This document shows, one piece after another, positions 16,199-24,101 of a stretch of DNA of 52,119 nucleotides (positions within the stretch are counted from its first letter, which is position 1; every line of letters starts with the position of its first letter). Source of the stretch: Aminipila sp047974845 (GTDB lineage: Bacteria; Bacillota; Clostridia; Peptostreptococcales; Anaerovoracaceae); the NCBI GenBank assembly GCA_047974845.1, contig JBKECQ010000068.1, forward strand, positions 1 through 52,119, read 5' to 3'. A program made the position numbers and the translations under genes. The notes under the pieces were generated by a model. That model was not told the DNA's origin, ran no database searches, and saw only the letters and a list, made by a program, of their open reading frames with translations.

Positions 16199-16395
16199 GT
16201 TTTAAACCTCATCTCGACAATAGGTGATTAATTCTAACCTATTTCACTATTTTGCTTTCATTTTTCCATTTAAATGGAATAGCCACTGAAATATAAAGCA
16301 TTAAACCCTCTATGATGATAGTGAGTTTGTGCTTGCTATATAGAAAAGATATGCGTATTAAATGAAAAATAGTACAACTTTAATGTAAGTTATTA

Positions 16396-16424
16396 TTGTC
16401 AACCTTTAAGGTGTAGAGTATACT
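16396..16424 (+). promoter_or_regulatory. promoter of the xerD-like gene
   Basis: TTGTCA (16396-16401), a 17-base spacer and TATACT (16419-16424). Transcription would start near 16431, which is downstream of the first in-frame ATG at 16427. This supports the later ATG at 16457 as the real start. Confidence 0.6.
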
Positions 16425-16456
16425 AAATGAATCATATGATTATAATGGAGAAGGAA

Positions 16457-17353
16457 ATGAACGAATTTATACAGCAATTCAAAATATATTTAACAAATGA
16501 ACGTAAAATGTCGGATAACTCTTTGCAAGCATATTGCAGGGATATTTCTGAATATTTGAGGTTTTTAACGGAAAAAGGTGGAGGAAAACTGGAAGAAGGT
16601 TCAAATACAGATATAGTTTCCTTTGTTTTAAAGTTAAAAAACAGTGGTAAATCCTCGGCCACAGTAAATAGAAAAGTTGCGTCTCTTCGAGCTTTTTATA
16701 ATTTTATGCTTTTAAGAGGGTATGTAAGTGAGAATCCGGTAAATAATATAAAATCTCCTAAAATTGAAAGAAAAGAATTAGAGTATCTTACGATTGAAGA
16801 GGTGGACAAACTACTTTTATTACCGGACGATTCCGTTAAGGGACAGAGAGACAAGGCAATACTGGAGCTTATGTATGCAACAGGTATAAGGGTAAGCGAG
16901 CTTATTGAGGCAAAGGTAGAAGATATTAACCTTAGGCTAGGTTTTATTACTTGTAATGGACAGCATGGCAAGGCTAGAATTATTCCCATGGGAAGACCTG
17001 CCAGGGAGGCTGTAGAGACATACATATTTGAAATCAGACAGAAACTTATTAAGAATAAAGAAGAAGATACCAATCAAGGGTATTTATTTGTTAACTACTT
17101 TGGAGAGAAGTTGACAAGACAAGGGCTTTGGAAGATTTTAAAAGAATATGCTTCACAGGCCGGCATTGAAAGTAAAATAACACCACAGACATTAAGAAAT
17201 TCTTTTGCTGTTCATATGATACAAAATGGAGCGGATTTAAAGTCCTTGCAAGAATTAATGGGACATGAAGATATTACGGCAACACAGATTTATCTATCAG
17301 TCACAAAAAATAGGATAAAAGATGTATATGACAGAACTCACCCAAGGGCATAG
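16457..17353 (+). CDS. xerD: tyrosine recombinase, XerD-like, with an altered HxxR motif
   Basis: A 298-residue site-specific recombinase by the start chosen here (MNEFIQQFKIYL), which has GGAGAAGG at 16447-16454 and lies downstream of the likely promoter; an ATG 30 bases earlier would precede the transcription start. The N-terminal SAM-like core-binding domain spans about 1-90 and the catalytic domain 105-298. Catalytic residues visible are Arg in ATGIRVSELIE, Lys in GKARIIPMG, Arg in TLRNSFAVH, His in LMGHEDIT and Tyr in TQIYLSV. The first residue of the HxxR box is Gln (PQTLR). XerC/XerD resolve chromosome dimers at dif; the setting next to spoIIM and the NUDIX gene is the usual one for chromosomal XerD in Clostridia, not that of a phage integrase. 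Confidence 0.85.
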   Translation: MNEFIQQFKIYLTNERKMSDNSLQAYCRDISEYLRFLTEKGGGKLEEGSNTDIVSFVLKLKNSGKSSATVNRKVASLRAFYNFMLLRGYVSENPVNNIKSPKIERKELEYLTIEEVDKLLLLPDDSVKGQRDKAILELMYATGIRVSELIEAKVEDINLRLGFITCNGQHGKARIIPMGRPAREAVETYIFEIRQKLIKNKEEDTNQGYLFVNYFGEKLTRQGLWKILKEYASQAGIESKITPQTLRNSFAVHMIQNGADLKSLQELMGHEDITATQIYLSVTKNRIKDVYDRTHPRA

Positions 17354-17361
17354 TAGGGGTT

Positions 17362-17389
17362 GATTTATAAGTATATATATTTATAAATC
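17362..17389 (+). other. A/T-rich hairpin after the xerD-like gene
   Basis: GATTTATAA (17362-17370) pairs exactly with TTATAAATC (17381-17389). No U-tract follows, so termination is uncertain. Confidence 0.4.
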
Positions 17390-17434
17390 GGCCATAATAC
17401 AGTCTTTATATTTTAAAACGAATATAAAAAGTAC

Positions 17435-17463
17435 TTGCATTTAAGTGGGCTATGTGATAAAGT
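17435..17463 (+). promoter_or_regulatory. probable promoter for rplS
   Basis: TTGCAT (17435-17440), 17 bases, TAAAGT (17458-17463), with a TG one base before the -10 box (extended -10). It would give a leader of about 110 bases. The match to consensus is moderate. Confidence 0.4.
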
Positions 17464-17521
17464 ATATAAGGTTATTACGGACGGTCCTCTGGACATTGTA
17501 AAATGTTGAAATACAAATTTT

Positions 17522-17544
17522 TTACTAAAATATTGTTTTAGTAA
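17522..17544 (+). promoter_or_regulatory. perfect 9-bp hairpin in the rplS leader
   Basis: TTACTAAAA (17522-17530) and TTTTAGTAA (17536-17544) around a five-base loop, about 40 bases before the rplS start. It could be a leader structure for L19 control, but I cannot match it to a known L19 leader family with confidence. Confidence 0.4.
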
Positions 17545-17583
17545 TTTGCCACGAGCGTCTTGGGAAGGAAGGAGGAAATAACA

Positions 17584-17928
17584 ATGAACATTATGCAGGT
17601 AATTGCTGAGGAATACACAAGAAATGATATTCCTAAGTTTAATGTTGGTGATACAGTAAAAGTACACATCAAGATTAAAGAAGGTAACAGAGAAAGAGTT
17701 CAGGTATTCGAAGGTTTTGTTTTAAAGAAGCAGAACGGCGGTATCAGCGAAACTTTTACAGTTAGAAGAATTGCTTCTGGCGTAGGAGTAGAAAAGACTT
17801 TCCCTATGAATTCACCTAAGATTGACAAAGTAGAGGTTGTTAAGAGAGGTTGTGTTAGAAGAGCTAAGCTTAACTACATGAGAGAAAGAACAGGAAAGGC
17901 TGCTAGAATTAAGAGCAAGCACGAATAG
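17584..17928 (+). CDS. rplS: 50S ribosomal protein L19
   Basis: A 114-residue protein of the 50S subunit, located at the 30S-50S interface. The full family pattern is present, from IPKFNVGDTVKVHIKIKEG through ERVQVFEGFVLKK and ETFTVRRIASGVGVEKTFP to KLNYMRERTGKAARIK. The start at 17584 has AAGGAGG 7-13 bases upstream and matches family length; an in-frame upstream start would add 8 residues across the ribosome site. A terminator follows directly. Confidence 0.98.
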   Translation: MNIMQVIAEEYTRNDIPKFNVGDTVKVHIKIKEGNRERVQVFEGFVLKKQNGGISETFTVRRIASGVGVEKTFPMNSPKIDKVEVVKRGCVRRAKLNYMRERTGKAARIKSKHE

Positions 17929-17938
17929 TGAAAATTGG

Positions 17939-17970
17939 GAGAACCCTTAGGGGTTCTCTTATTTATTTTA
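17939..17970 (+). terminator. terminator after rplS
   Basis: GAGAACCC (17939-17946), loop ttag, GGGTTCTC (17951-17958), then ttatttatttta. It is a compact GC-rich stem with a T-rich tail. Confidence 0.88.
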
Positions 17971-18231
17971 CAGAAAAAGAATGAATTATTAAGAAAAGTA
18001 GAAAACTACTCAGGTATATGGTATATTTAAGTGTGGTTTTATAAAATATAAAAAAGTATAAATAAGATAAAACAAAACAATTAACTACTTTAAACGTAGA
18101 CATTATATTTTTTCACCCATAGAACAACGGTTTAAGGTGAAGGTAAGTAGAGGAATGGGGATGACCCATGGATTAAGGATGGAATGTACGGATAAATATT
18201 ATTAACTGTACATCCAAGTGGAGGCACTATA
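17971..18231 (+). other. leader region before rbgA: hairpins only
   Basis: No ORF with a ribosome site is seen here. There are two small stems close to rbgA: atggg/cccat (18155-18159 with 18165-18169) and atgtac/gtacat (18184-18189 with 18208-18213). The rest is A-rich. I cannot assign it to a known riboswitch or leader class. Confidence 0.4.
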
Positions 18232-19074
18232 ATGATTGAAAATATAAATTGGTATCCGGGACATATGAAAAAAACCAGAGAGCTAATCCAGGCCAATTTA
18301 AAAATGGTGGATCTAGTTATTGAGGTTATTGATGCAAGAATTCCGATTTCCAGCAGAAATCCAATTATAAATGATTTGATTGGCGGAAAACAAAGAGTAA
18401 TTATTTTAAATAAGGTTGATTTAGCAGATCAAAGAGCAAATGATGAGTGGACTAGATACTTTAAGGCTGAGGGACATTTCGTAGTTCCTATGAACTGTAT
18501 GAATGGCTTTGGCGTTTCCAATTTGCTTAGCTTATTATCAAAATATCAGGACGCAAAAAATCAGGAACTATCAAGAAAAAGAACAATAAGAATGATGATT
18601 GTTGGTGTACCTAATGTAGGAAAATCATCACTTATCAATAGATTGCTTGGAAAGAAAAGTGCAAAAACCGGCGATAAACCGGGGGTAACAAGAGGTAAAC
18701 AATGGCTTACTCTACCAAATGGTATGCAATTACTAGATACACCGGGTATTTTATGGCCAAAATTTGAAGATCCGGAAGTTGGACTGAATTTGGCATTCTG
18801 CGGCGCCATTAGGGATGAAACTTTGGATTTAGCTTCACTGGCATTGGAATTTATCACTGTACTTAGAGATGAATATCCTGAGGAACTAATGGAAAGATAT
18901 AAACTTGTAGAATTAGGTGAAGCACCTCTAGAAACAATGGAAGCAATCGCTGCAAAGCGAGGATTTATATTATCCGGAAAGAGGATTGACTACGAGAGAA
19001 CTGCCAGAACAGTGTTGGACGAGTTTAGAGCAGGAACAATCGGTAAAATTACATTAGAACAGTGTGAGGAATAA
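18232..19074 (+). CDS. rbgA: ribosome biogenesis GTPase RbgA (YlqF)
   Basis: A 280-residue circularly permuted GTPase that helps late assembly of the 50S subunit. The permuted order of G motifs is clear: ILNKVD (G4, about 59-64) comes before GVPNVGKSS (G1, about 124-132), followed by the G2 region KPGVTRGKQWL and DTPGILWP (G3). The N-terminus NWYPGHMKKT is the RbgA signature. The GTGGAGG site is 9 bases upstream. The stop codon overlaps the rnhB start (TAATG), so the two are coupled, as is usual in Firmicutes. Confidence 0.96.
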   Translation: MIENINWYPGHMKKTRELIQANLKMVDLVIEVIDARIPISSRNPIINDLIGGKQRVIILNKVDLADQRANDEWTRYFKAEGHFVVPMNCMNGFGVSNLLSLLSKYQDAKNQELSRKRTIRMMIVGVPNVGKSSLINRLLGKKSAKTGDKPGVTRGKQWLTLPNGMQLLDTPGILWPKFEDPEVGLNLAFCGAIRDETLDLASLALEFITVLRDEYPEELMERYKLVELGEAPLETMEAIAAKRGFILSGKRIDYERTARTVLDEFRAGTIGKITLEQCEE

Positions 19075-19739
19075 TGAATAAGCAAGAACGGGAAAAAATG
19101 TTAAAAGAGCGGCTTGAAGAAATGAAAAAATATGAAAATGCCTTGTATGAACAAGGCATTTCCTATATAGCCGGCGTGGATGAAGTTGGAAGAGGACCAT
19201 TAGCAGGTCCTGTAGTGACGGCTTGTGTTGTGTTACCTTCAGATTTTAATATTTTGGGGGTGGATGACTCAAAAAAAATATCTGAAAAGAAAAGGGATGA
19301 ACTTTTTGAAAAGATAAAAGACAATGCATTGGCATATGCAATTGGCATGGCTGACAATCTAACTATTGATGAAATAAACATATTAGAGGCTACAAAAAAG
19401 GCTATGGAAGAAGCTGTAATTAAGGTTGATAATCAACTAAAAGAAAAATATGGCAAGGGAATAGAGCATTTATTAATCGATGCTTTAGAATTAAAAAATA
19501 TTTCCATAAAACAGCAGGGCATAATCAAAGGAGACGCAACCAGTGTATCCATAGCGGCAGCATCTATAGTTGCAAAGGTAACACGTGACAGATTAATGAT
19601 TGAATATGCAAAAGAATATCCACATTATGCTTTTGAAAAAAATAAAGGTTACGGAACAAAGGCACATTATGAAGGGATAGAAAAGGTAGGAATATGTCCC
19701 ATACATAGAAAGACTTTTTTGAAGAAAATTTTATTATAA
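19074..19739 (+). CDS. rnhB: ribonuclease HII
   Basis: It cleaves the RNA strand of RNA-DNA hybrids and removes single ribonucleotides from DNA. The 221-residue protein has the catalytic start YIAGVDEVGRGPLAGPVV (Asp-Glu pair), the central LLIDALEL aspartate, and the conserved ATSVSIAAASIVAKVTRD segment. An N-terminal extension of about 27 charged residues precedes the core, as in many Clostridia. It is coupled to rbgA by a one-base stop/start overlap. No strong terminator follows; a weak aacggtt/aaccgtt stem lies at about 19763-19803. Confidence 0.96.
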   Translation: MNKQEREKMLKERLEEMKKYENALYEQGISYIAGVDEVGRGPLAGPVVTACVVLPSDFNILGVDDSKKISEKKRDELFEKIKDNALAYAIGMADNLTIDEINILEATKKAMEEAVIKVDNQLKEKYGKGIEHLLIDALELKNISIKQQGIIKGDATSVSIAAASIVAKVTRDRLMIEYAKEYPHYAFEKNKGYGTKAHYEGIEKVGICPIHRKTFLKKILL

Positions 19740-19868
19740 ATTACTTTAATCAGGTACAATGATAACGGTTCATAAAGGGACAACTAAAAACCCACAAACC
19801 GTTGAATTAGCAATGAATATCATGACTAAATAAACTAAAAAAAAACACTTTAAATATTCTGTAAATTG

Positions 19869-19897
19869 TTGACAAGATTTTTAGTAGAGGTTAATCT
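19869..19897 (+). promoter_or_regulatory. promoter of the one-carbon operon
   Basis: A perfect -35 TTGACA (19869-19874), a 17-base spacer and TAATCT (19892-19897). It lies about 40 bases before the metF ATG. No riboswitch or T-box is seen between the promoter and the gene. Confidence 0.6.
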
Positions 19898-19936
19898 ATT
19901 AAAGTAAGTTTGACAGAGGAAAAGGTAGGAATCGAT

Positions 19937-20797
19937 ATGAAAATTAGTAAATTGCTGAAGGAACGAACCACTTTCTCTTTTGAGGTATTTCCACCAAAAA
20001 TGGAACAATCCTTGGAACCATTACAAGAGACATTGAATGTCCTATACGGATTTAGTCCGGATTTTATAAGTTGTACCTATGGTGCCGGCGGCACTAATAA
20101 AGGTAGGAGCACAGAGCTTTGTAAAATGGTAAAAGACAGTCAACATGAGATTATGACACATTTTACTTGCATAGGAAATACAAGGCAAGATGTTATAGAA
20201 TACATAAGGGAATACGTGGAAATTGGTGTTGAAAATGTACTTGCGTTGAGAGGGGATATTCCCCATGGTCTTGATGGTACCAATGGAGATTTTAATAATG
20301 CCAATGAATTGATACAATTTATTAAAACAAACTTTCCGAAATTATGTATTTCTGCGGCTTGTTACCCTGAAAAACATATGGAAGCAACAACTATAGAAGA
20401 AGATATAAAGTATTTAAAATTAAAGCAGGAATGTGGAGCTGAGTTTTTAATGACACAGCTTTGTCATGATGTAGAAGCCTTTGAGAAGTTTAGAGATAAG
20501 GCTTTGAATGCTAAAATAGATTTACCTATTATAGTAGGTATTATGCCTGCCTTGTCAAAGGATAGTATCATTAGAATGACTGTGTCAAATGGATGCTCTA
20601 TTCCAAGACAGCTGGCTGAAATAATTGGAAAATATGGCGACAACCCTGAAGACTTTAAGAAAGCCGGGAAAGAGTATACTGCAAGGCAAATTGAACAGTA
20701 TATGGATGCAGGAATAAATGGATTACACATTTATTCTTTAAATAAATATAAGGATATTGTGGATATTCTAAAGGCATCAGGTATTCACAATAAATAG
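19937..20797 (+). CDS. metF: 5,10-methylenetetrahydrofolate reductase
   Basis: It reduces methylene-THF to methyl-THF using FAD, feeding methionine synthesis or the methyl branch of acetyl-CoA synthesis. The 286-residue TIM-barrel product has the family start FSFEVFPPKME, CTYGAGGTNKGRS, LALRGDIPHG, and the later GIMPALSK segment. The ATG at 19937 is preceded by AAAGGTAGGA and fits family length; an in-frame TTG at 19910 would lie almost on the transcription start. It is the first gene of an operon with fhs, fchA and folD. Confidence 0.92.
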   Translation: MKISKLLKERTTFSFEVFPPKMEQSLEPLQETLNVLYGFSPDFISCTYGAGGTNKGRSTELCKMVKDSQHEIMTHFTCIGNTRQDVIEYIREYVEIGVENVLALRGDIPHGLDGTNGDFNNANELIQFIKTNFPKLCISAACYPEKHMEATTIEEDIKYLKLKQECGAEFLMTQLCHDVEAFEKFRDKALNAKIDLPIIVGIMPALSKDSIIRMTVSNGCSIPRQLAEIIGKYGDNPEDFKKAGKEYTARQIEQYMDAGINGLHIYSLNKYKDIVDILKASGIHNK

Positions 20798-20833
20798 TTG
20801 ATAACACAAAGTAAGAGAAAGGGTAGGCATAGT

Positions 20834-22510
20834 ATGGAATTTAAAAGCGATATTCAAATTGCACAAGAAGCAGAAACACTTCATATTAGTGAGATTGCTA
20901 AGATTGCTGGGGTTGATGAGAAATACCTTGAACTTTATGGTAATCGTAAAGCGAAAGTTGATTACAATATTTTGAAGGAAAAAGAGGATACTCCCAATGG
21001 CAAATTAATTTTGGTTACTGCTATCTCACCGACACCTGCGGGAGAGGGTAAGACTACTACTACTGTAGGACTTTCTGATGGGCTTAAAAAGATTGACAAA
21101 GATGTTATTGTGGCACTTAGAGAGCCTTCCTTGGGACCTGTATTTGGTGTAAAAGGCGGAGCAGCCGGTGGCGGATATGCTCAAGTAGTTCCAATGGAGG
21201 ATATAAACCTTCACTTTACAGGTGATATGCATGCAATAGGAGCAGCAAACAATCTTTTGGCAGCTATGCTGGACAATCATATTCAGCAGGGAAATGAACT
21301 GAATATTGATCCTAGGAAAATTACTTGGAAACGTTGTGTTGACATGAATGACAGACAACTTAGATTTGTAGTTGACGGTCTTGGTGGAAAGCCTAATGGT
21401 TCTCCAAGAGAAGATGGTTTTGACATTACTGTAGCAAGCGAAATAATGGCTATATTATGTATGTCAAAGGATATTGATGACCTAAAGGAAAGAGTTAAGA
21501 ATATTATTATTGGATATACATATGATGATCAGCCTGTAACGGCAGGGGAATTGAAAGCTCAGGGTGCTATTGCAGCATTGTTAAAGGATGCTCTTAAGCC
21601 TAATCTTGTGCAGACACTTGAGCATACGCCTGCTTTCATTCATGGCGGTCCATTTGCAAATATTGCTCATGGATGTAACTCAATTATGGCAACAAAGATG
21701 GCTCTTAAATTAGCTGACTATGTAGTTACAGAGGCTGGATTTGGTGCAGACCTAGGTGCGGAAAAATTTATTGATATAAAGTGTAGGACTGCCGGAATTC
21801 AACCTTCAGCAGTAGTTATGGTTGCAACAGTTCGTGCGCTTAAGCATCACGGTGGCGTTGCAAAGGCAGATTTAAATAATGAAAATCTTGAAGCTCTTGA
21901 AAAAGGTCTTCCTAACCTATTACAGCACGTTGAAAATATTACAAAGGTATTTAAGCTACCGGCAGTTGTTGCAATAAATGCATTTCCAACTGATACAGCG
22001 GCAGAACTTGCTCTTGTGGAACAAAAGTGTAAGGAATTAGGGGTAAATGTTGCTTTAAGTGAGGTTTGGGCAAAAGGCGGTGAGGGCGGTATAGCTCTTG
22101 CAAAAGAAGTCGTTAGGATTTGTGAAGAGAAAAATGATTTTAGCTATAGCTACGATTTAGATATGAGTATTGAGGAAAAATTAAATTCCATTGCAACAAA
22201 AATATATCACGCAGATGGTGTGGCATTTACAGCAAATGCAAAGAAACAAATGGCTCAGCTTGAAGCACTTGGATTTGGAAATGTTCCTATTTGTGTGGCT
22301 AAGACTCAATATAGCTTCTCTGACGATGCAAAGCTGTTAGGAGCGCCAAGGGGCTTTACATTAACAGTTAGGAATTTAAAAATATCCGCAGGTGCAGGTT
22401 TTATTGTAGCTTTAACAGGAGATATTATGACTATGCCGGGACTGCCAAAAGTTCCTTCCGCAGAAAAAATTGATGTAGATAATACTGGAAAGATTTCAGG
22501 ATTATTCTAG
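20834..22510 (+). CDS. fhs: formate-tetrahydrofolate ligase
   Basis: It joins formate to THF with ATP to give 10-formyl-THF. The 558-residue length is standard. Motifs: the P-loop-like TPAGEGKTTTTVGL near residue 65, EPSLGPVFGVKGGAAGGGYAQ (written here in full family form across about 90-110), FTGDMHAI and PTDTAAE. I chose the ATG at 20834 (MEFKSDIQIAQ), preceded by AAAGGGTAGG; the earlier in-frame ATT or ATA codons are not needed. It is the second gene of the one-carbon operon, 36 bases after metF. Confidence 0.97.
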   Translation: MEFKSDIQIAQEAETLHISEIAKIAGVDEKYLELYGNRKAKVDYNILKEKEDTPNGKLILVTAISPTPAGEGKTTTTVGLSDGLKKIDKDVIVALREPSLGPVFGVKGGAAGGGYAQVVPMEDINLHFTGDMHAIGAANNLLAAMLDNHIQQGNELNIDPRKITWKRCVDMNDRQLRFVVDGLGGKPNGSPREDGFDITVASEIMAILCMSKDIDDLKERVKNIIIGYTYDDQPVTAGELKAQGAIAALLKDALKPNLVQTLEHTPAFIHGGPFANIAHGCNSIMATKMALKLADYVVTEAGFGADLGAEKFIDIKCRTAGIQPSAVVMVATVRALKHHGGVAKADLNNENLEALEKGLPNLLQHVENITKVFKLPAVVAINAFPTDTAAELALVEQKCKELGVNVALSEVWAKGGEGGIALAKEVVRICEEKNDFSYSYDLDMSIEEKLNSIATKIYHADGVAFTANAKKQMAQLEALGFGNVPICVAKTQYSFSDDAKLLGAPRGFTLTVRNLKISAGAGFIVALTGDIMTMPGLPKVPSAEKIDVDNTGKISGLF

Positions 22511-22525
22511 AAAGGATATTACGGT

Positions 22526-23161
22526 ATGGGTTTTGTAAATGAATCATGTGAAGATTTTGTAACAGTCCTTGCCGGCAAAAACCCTGTTCCCGGAGGAGGT
22601 GGTGCGTCAGCCCTTGTAGGTGCTGTTGGTACCGCCTTGGGGGGCATGGTGGCTTCTTTAACAGTGGGAAAGAAAAAATATGCTTCTGTTGAGGAACTTA
22701 TGTATTTGCTAAAAAGTAAGGCGGAGAAACTTCAAAAGGATCTTCTGGAACTGGTAGAAAAGGATGCGGAAGTATTTGAACCATTAGCTAAGGCTTATGG
22801 TCTACCAAAAAATACAGAAGAGGAAATAGCTGAAAAGGAAAGGGTTATGGAGGAAGCGCTAAAGCTTGCTTGTTCTGTACCTCTTGAAATTATGCATAAG
22901 TGTTGCGCCGCTATTGAGTTGCACGGCGAATTTGCTGAAAAGGGAAGCAAGTTAGCTATAAGTGATGCAGGTGTTGGAGTAGCCTTCTGCAAGGCTGCAT
23001 TGCAAGGTGCAAGTTTAAATGTATTTATAAATACAAAGGCAATGAAGGACCGGGAATATGCAGAGAGGATTAACAGTACTGCAAATTATATGCTGGACAA
23101 ATATGTGAAAATAGCAGATAATATATACAATGCAGTATATGCAAAACTTACAAAGGAGTAG
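22526..23161 (+). CDS. fchA: methenyltetrahydrofolate cyclohydrolase, FchA type
   Basis: A 211-residue all-alpha protein of the formiminotransferase-cyclodeaminase family. The signature NPVPGGGGASALVGAVG near residue 20 binds the folate. In Clostridia this family member converts 10-formyl-THF and 5,10-methenyl-THF into each other (cyclohydrolase), and some members act on formimino-THF (cyclodeaminase). The position between fhs and folD and the loss of cyclohydrolase residues in the FolD next door favour the cyclohydrolase role here. AAAGGA lies a few bases before the ATG; the gene ends 8 bases before folD. Confidence 0.9.
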   Translation: MGFVNESCEDFVTVLAGKNPVPGGGGASALVGAVGTALGGMVASLTVGKKKYASVEELMYLLKSKAEKLQKDLLELVEKDAEVFEPLAKAYGLPKNTEEEIAEKERVMEEALKLACSVPLEIMHKCCAAIELHGEFAEKGSKLAISDAGVGVAFCKAALQGASLNVFINTKAMKDREYAERINSTANYMLDKYVKIADNIYNAVYAKLTKE

Positions 23162-23169
23162 AGTAATTT

Positions 23170-24018
23170 ATGGCTCAGATTTTAAAGGGAAAAGAAGTAG
23201 TTGATGCTGTAAATGAAAGACTTAGAGCAGAGGTTTCACTTCTAAAAGAGAAGGGTGTTACCCCAACATTGGGAATTATAAGAGTAGGTACAAAGGTTGA
23301 AGATATATCATATGAAAAGGGTGCCATTAAATGTGCAGAGGGCATTGGAATTGATGTAAAGAAGTACTTATTTAAAGAAAATATTACGCAAGAACAATTA
23401 TTAAATGTAATAGCGGCTATTAATCTTGACCTAACTGTTCATGGTGTGATATTATTTAGACCACTTCCTGAGCATATTGATGATAATACTATCAGAAAAG
23501 CACTGTTAGCTTCAAAGGATGTTGACGGTATTACAGATCAATCTATGGCAGGAGTATATACAGGAACTGATTTAGGATATCCCCCTTGTACGCCGAAAGC
23601 TTGTATGGAAATATTAGATCATTACGATATTGATATTACAGGTAAAAAGGTTGCAGTAATAGGGAGAAGTTTAGTTGTAGGTAGACCTGCGGCTATGATG
23701 GTATTAGGAAAAAACGGAACACCTGTTATTTGTCACACAAAGACAGAAAATATTAAAGAGATTTGCCGTAATGCAGATATTTTAATAGTATCAGCGGGAC
23801 AAGCTAAGACTATTAATGAAGAATATTTGAATGATAAACAGGTAGTTATTGATGTTGGAATAAATATGTCAGAGGAAGGTAAGCTTTGCGGAGATGTAGA
23901 TTTTGAGGTTGCTCAGAATATAGTAAAAGCTATTACTCCGGTACCCGGAGGAGTAGGCAGAGTTACTACAAGCTTGCTTATGAAGAATGTTATAGATGCG
24001 GCAAGGAAAACACTCTAA
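23170..24018 (+). CDS. folD: methylenetetrahydrofolate dehydrogenase (FolD), probably dehydrogenase only
   Basis: A 282-residue Rossmann-type enzyme that oxidises or reduces methylene-THF/methenyl-THF with NAD(P). The family frame is clear: SKDVDGITD, VIGRSLVVGRPAAMML-like nucleotide region, and TPVPGGVGRVTTSLL at the C-terminus. Bifunctional FolD uses a YxxxK motif (Lys54 in E. coli) and a Gln in VQLPLP for the cyclohydrolase step. Here the equivalent stretch is YEKGA (Tyr48 to Ala52), so the Lys is Ala, and VQLPLP is replaced by LFRPLP. That suggests the cyclohydrolase activity is lost and supplied by FchA, encoded just upstream. GGAG precedes the start; a terminator follows. Confidence 0.93.
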   Translation: MAQILKGKEVVDAVNERLRAEVSLLKEKGVTPTLGIIRVGTKVEDISYEKGAIKCAEGIGIDVKKYLFKENITQEQLLNVIAAINLDLTVHGVILFRPLPEHIDDNTIRKALLASKDVDGITDQSMAGVYTGTDLGYPPCTPKACMEILDHYDIDITGKKVAVIGRSLVVGRPAAMMVLGKNGTPVICHTKTENIKEICRNADILIVSAGQAKTINEEYLNDKQVVIDVGINMSEEGKLCGDVDFEVAQNIVKAITPVPGGVGRVTTSLLMKNVIDAARKTL

Positions 24019-24046
24019 TTTTTGAATTATATAACAGCAAATTGGG

Positions 24047-24083
24047 AAAAACGGCCTTGTTCTAGCAGACAGGTCGTTTTTTC
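24047..24083 (+). terminator. terminator after the one-carbon operon
   Basis: AAAAACGGCCT (24047-24057) pairs with AGGTCGTTTTT (24071-24081), with one G-T pair, ending in a T-run. It separates folD from hemB, although hemB starts only 20 bases later, so some read-through may feed the heme genes. Confidence 0.75.
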
Positions 24084-24101
24084 TAGAAAAGGAGTATGAA
24101 A

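Noticed and set aside
16457..17353. Possibility that the tyrosine recombinase is the integrase of the tail module
   Set aside because: It lies 20 kb away, next to spoIIM and a NUDIX gene in the usual chromosomal XerD context, with its own promoter.
19759..19833. 24-codon ORF after rnhB (MITVHKGTTK...)
   Set aside because: No ribosome site; it overlaps a hairpin.
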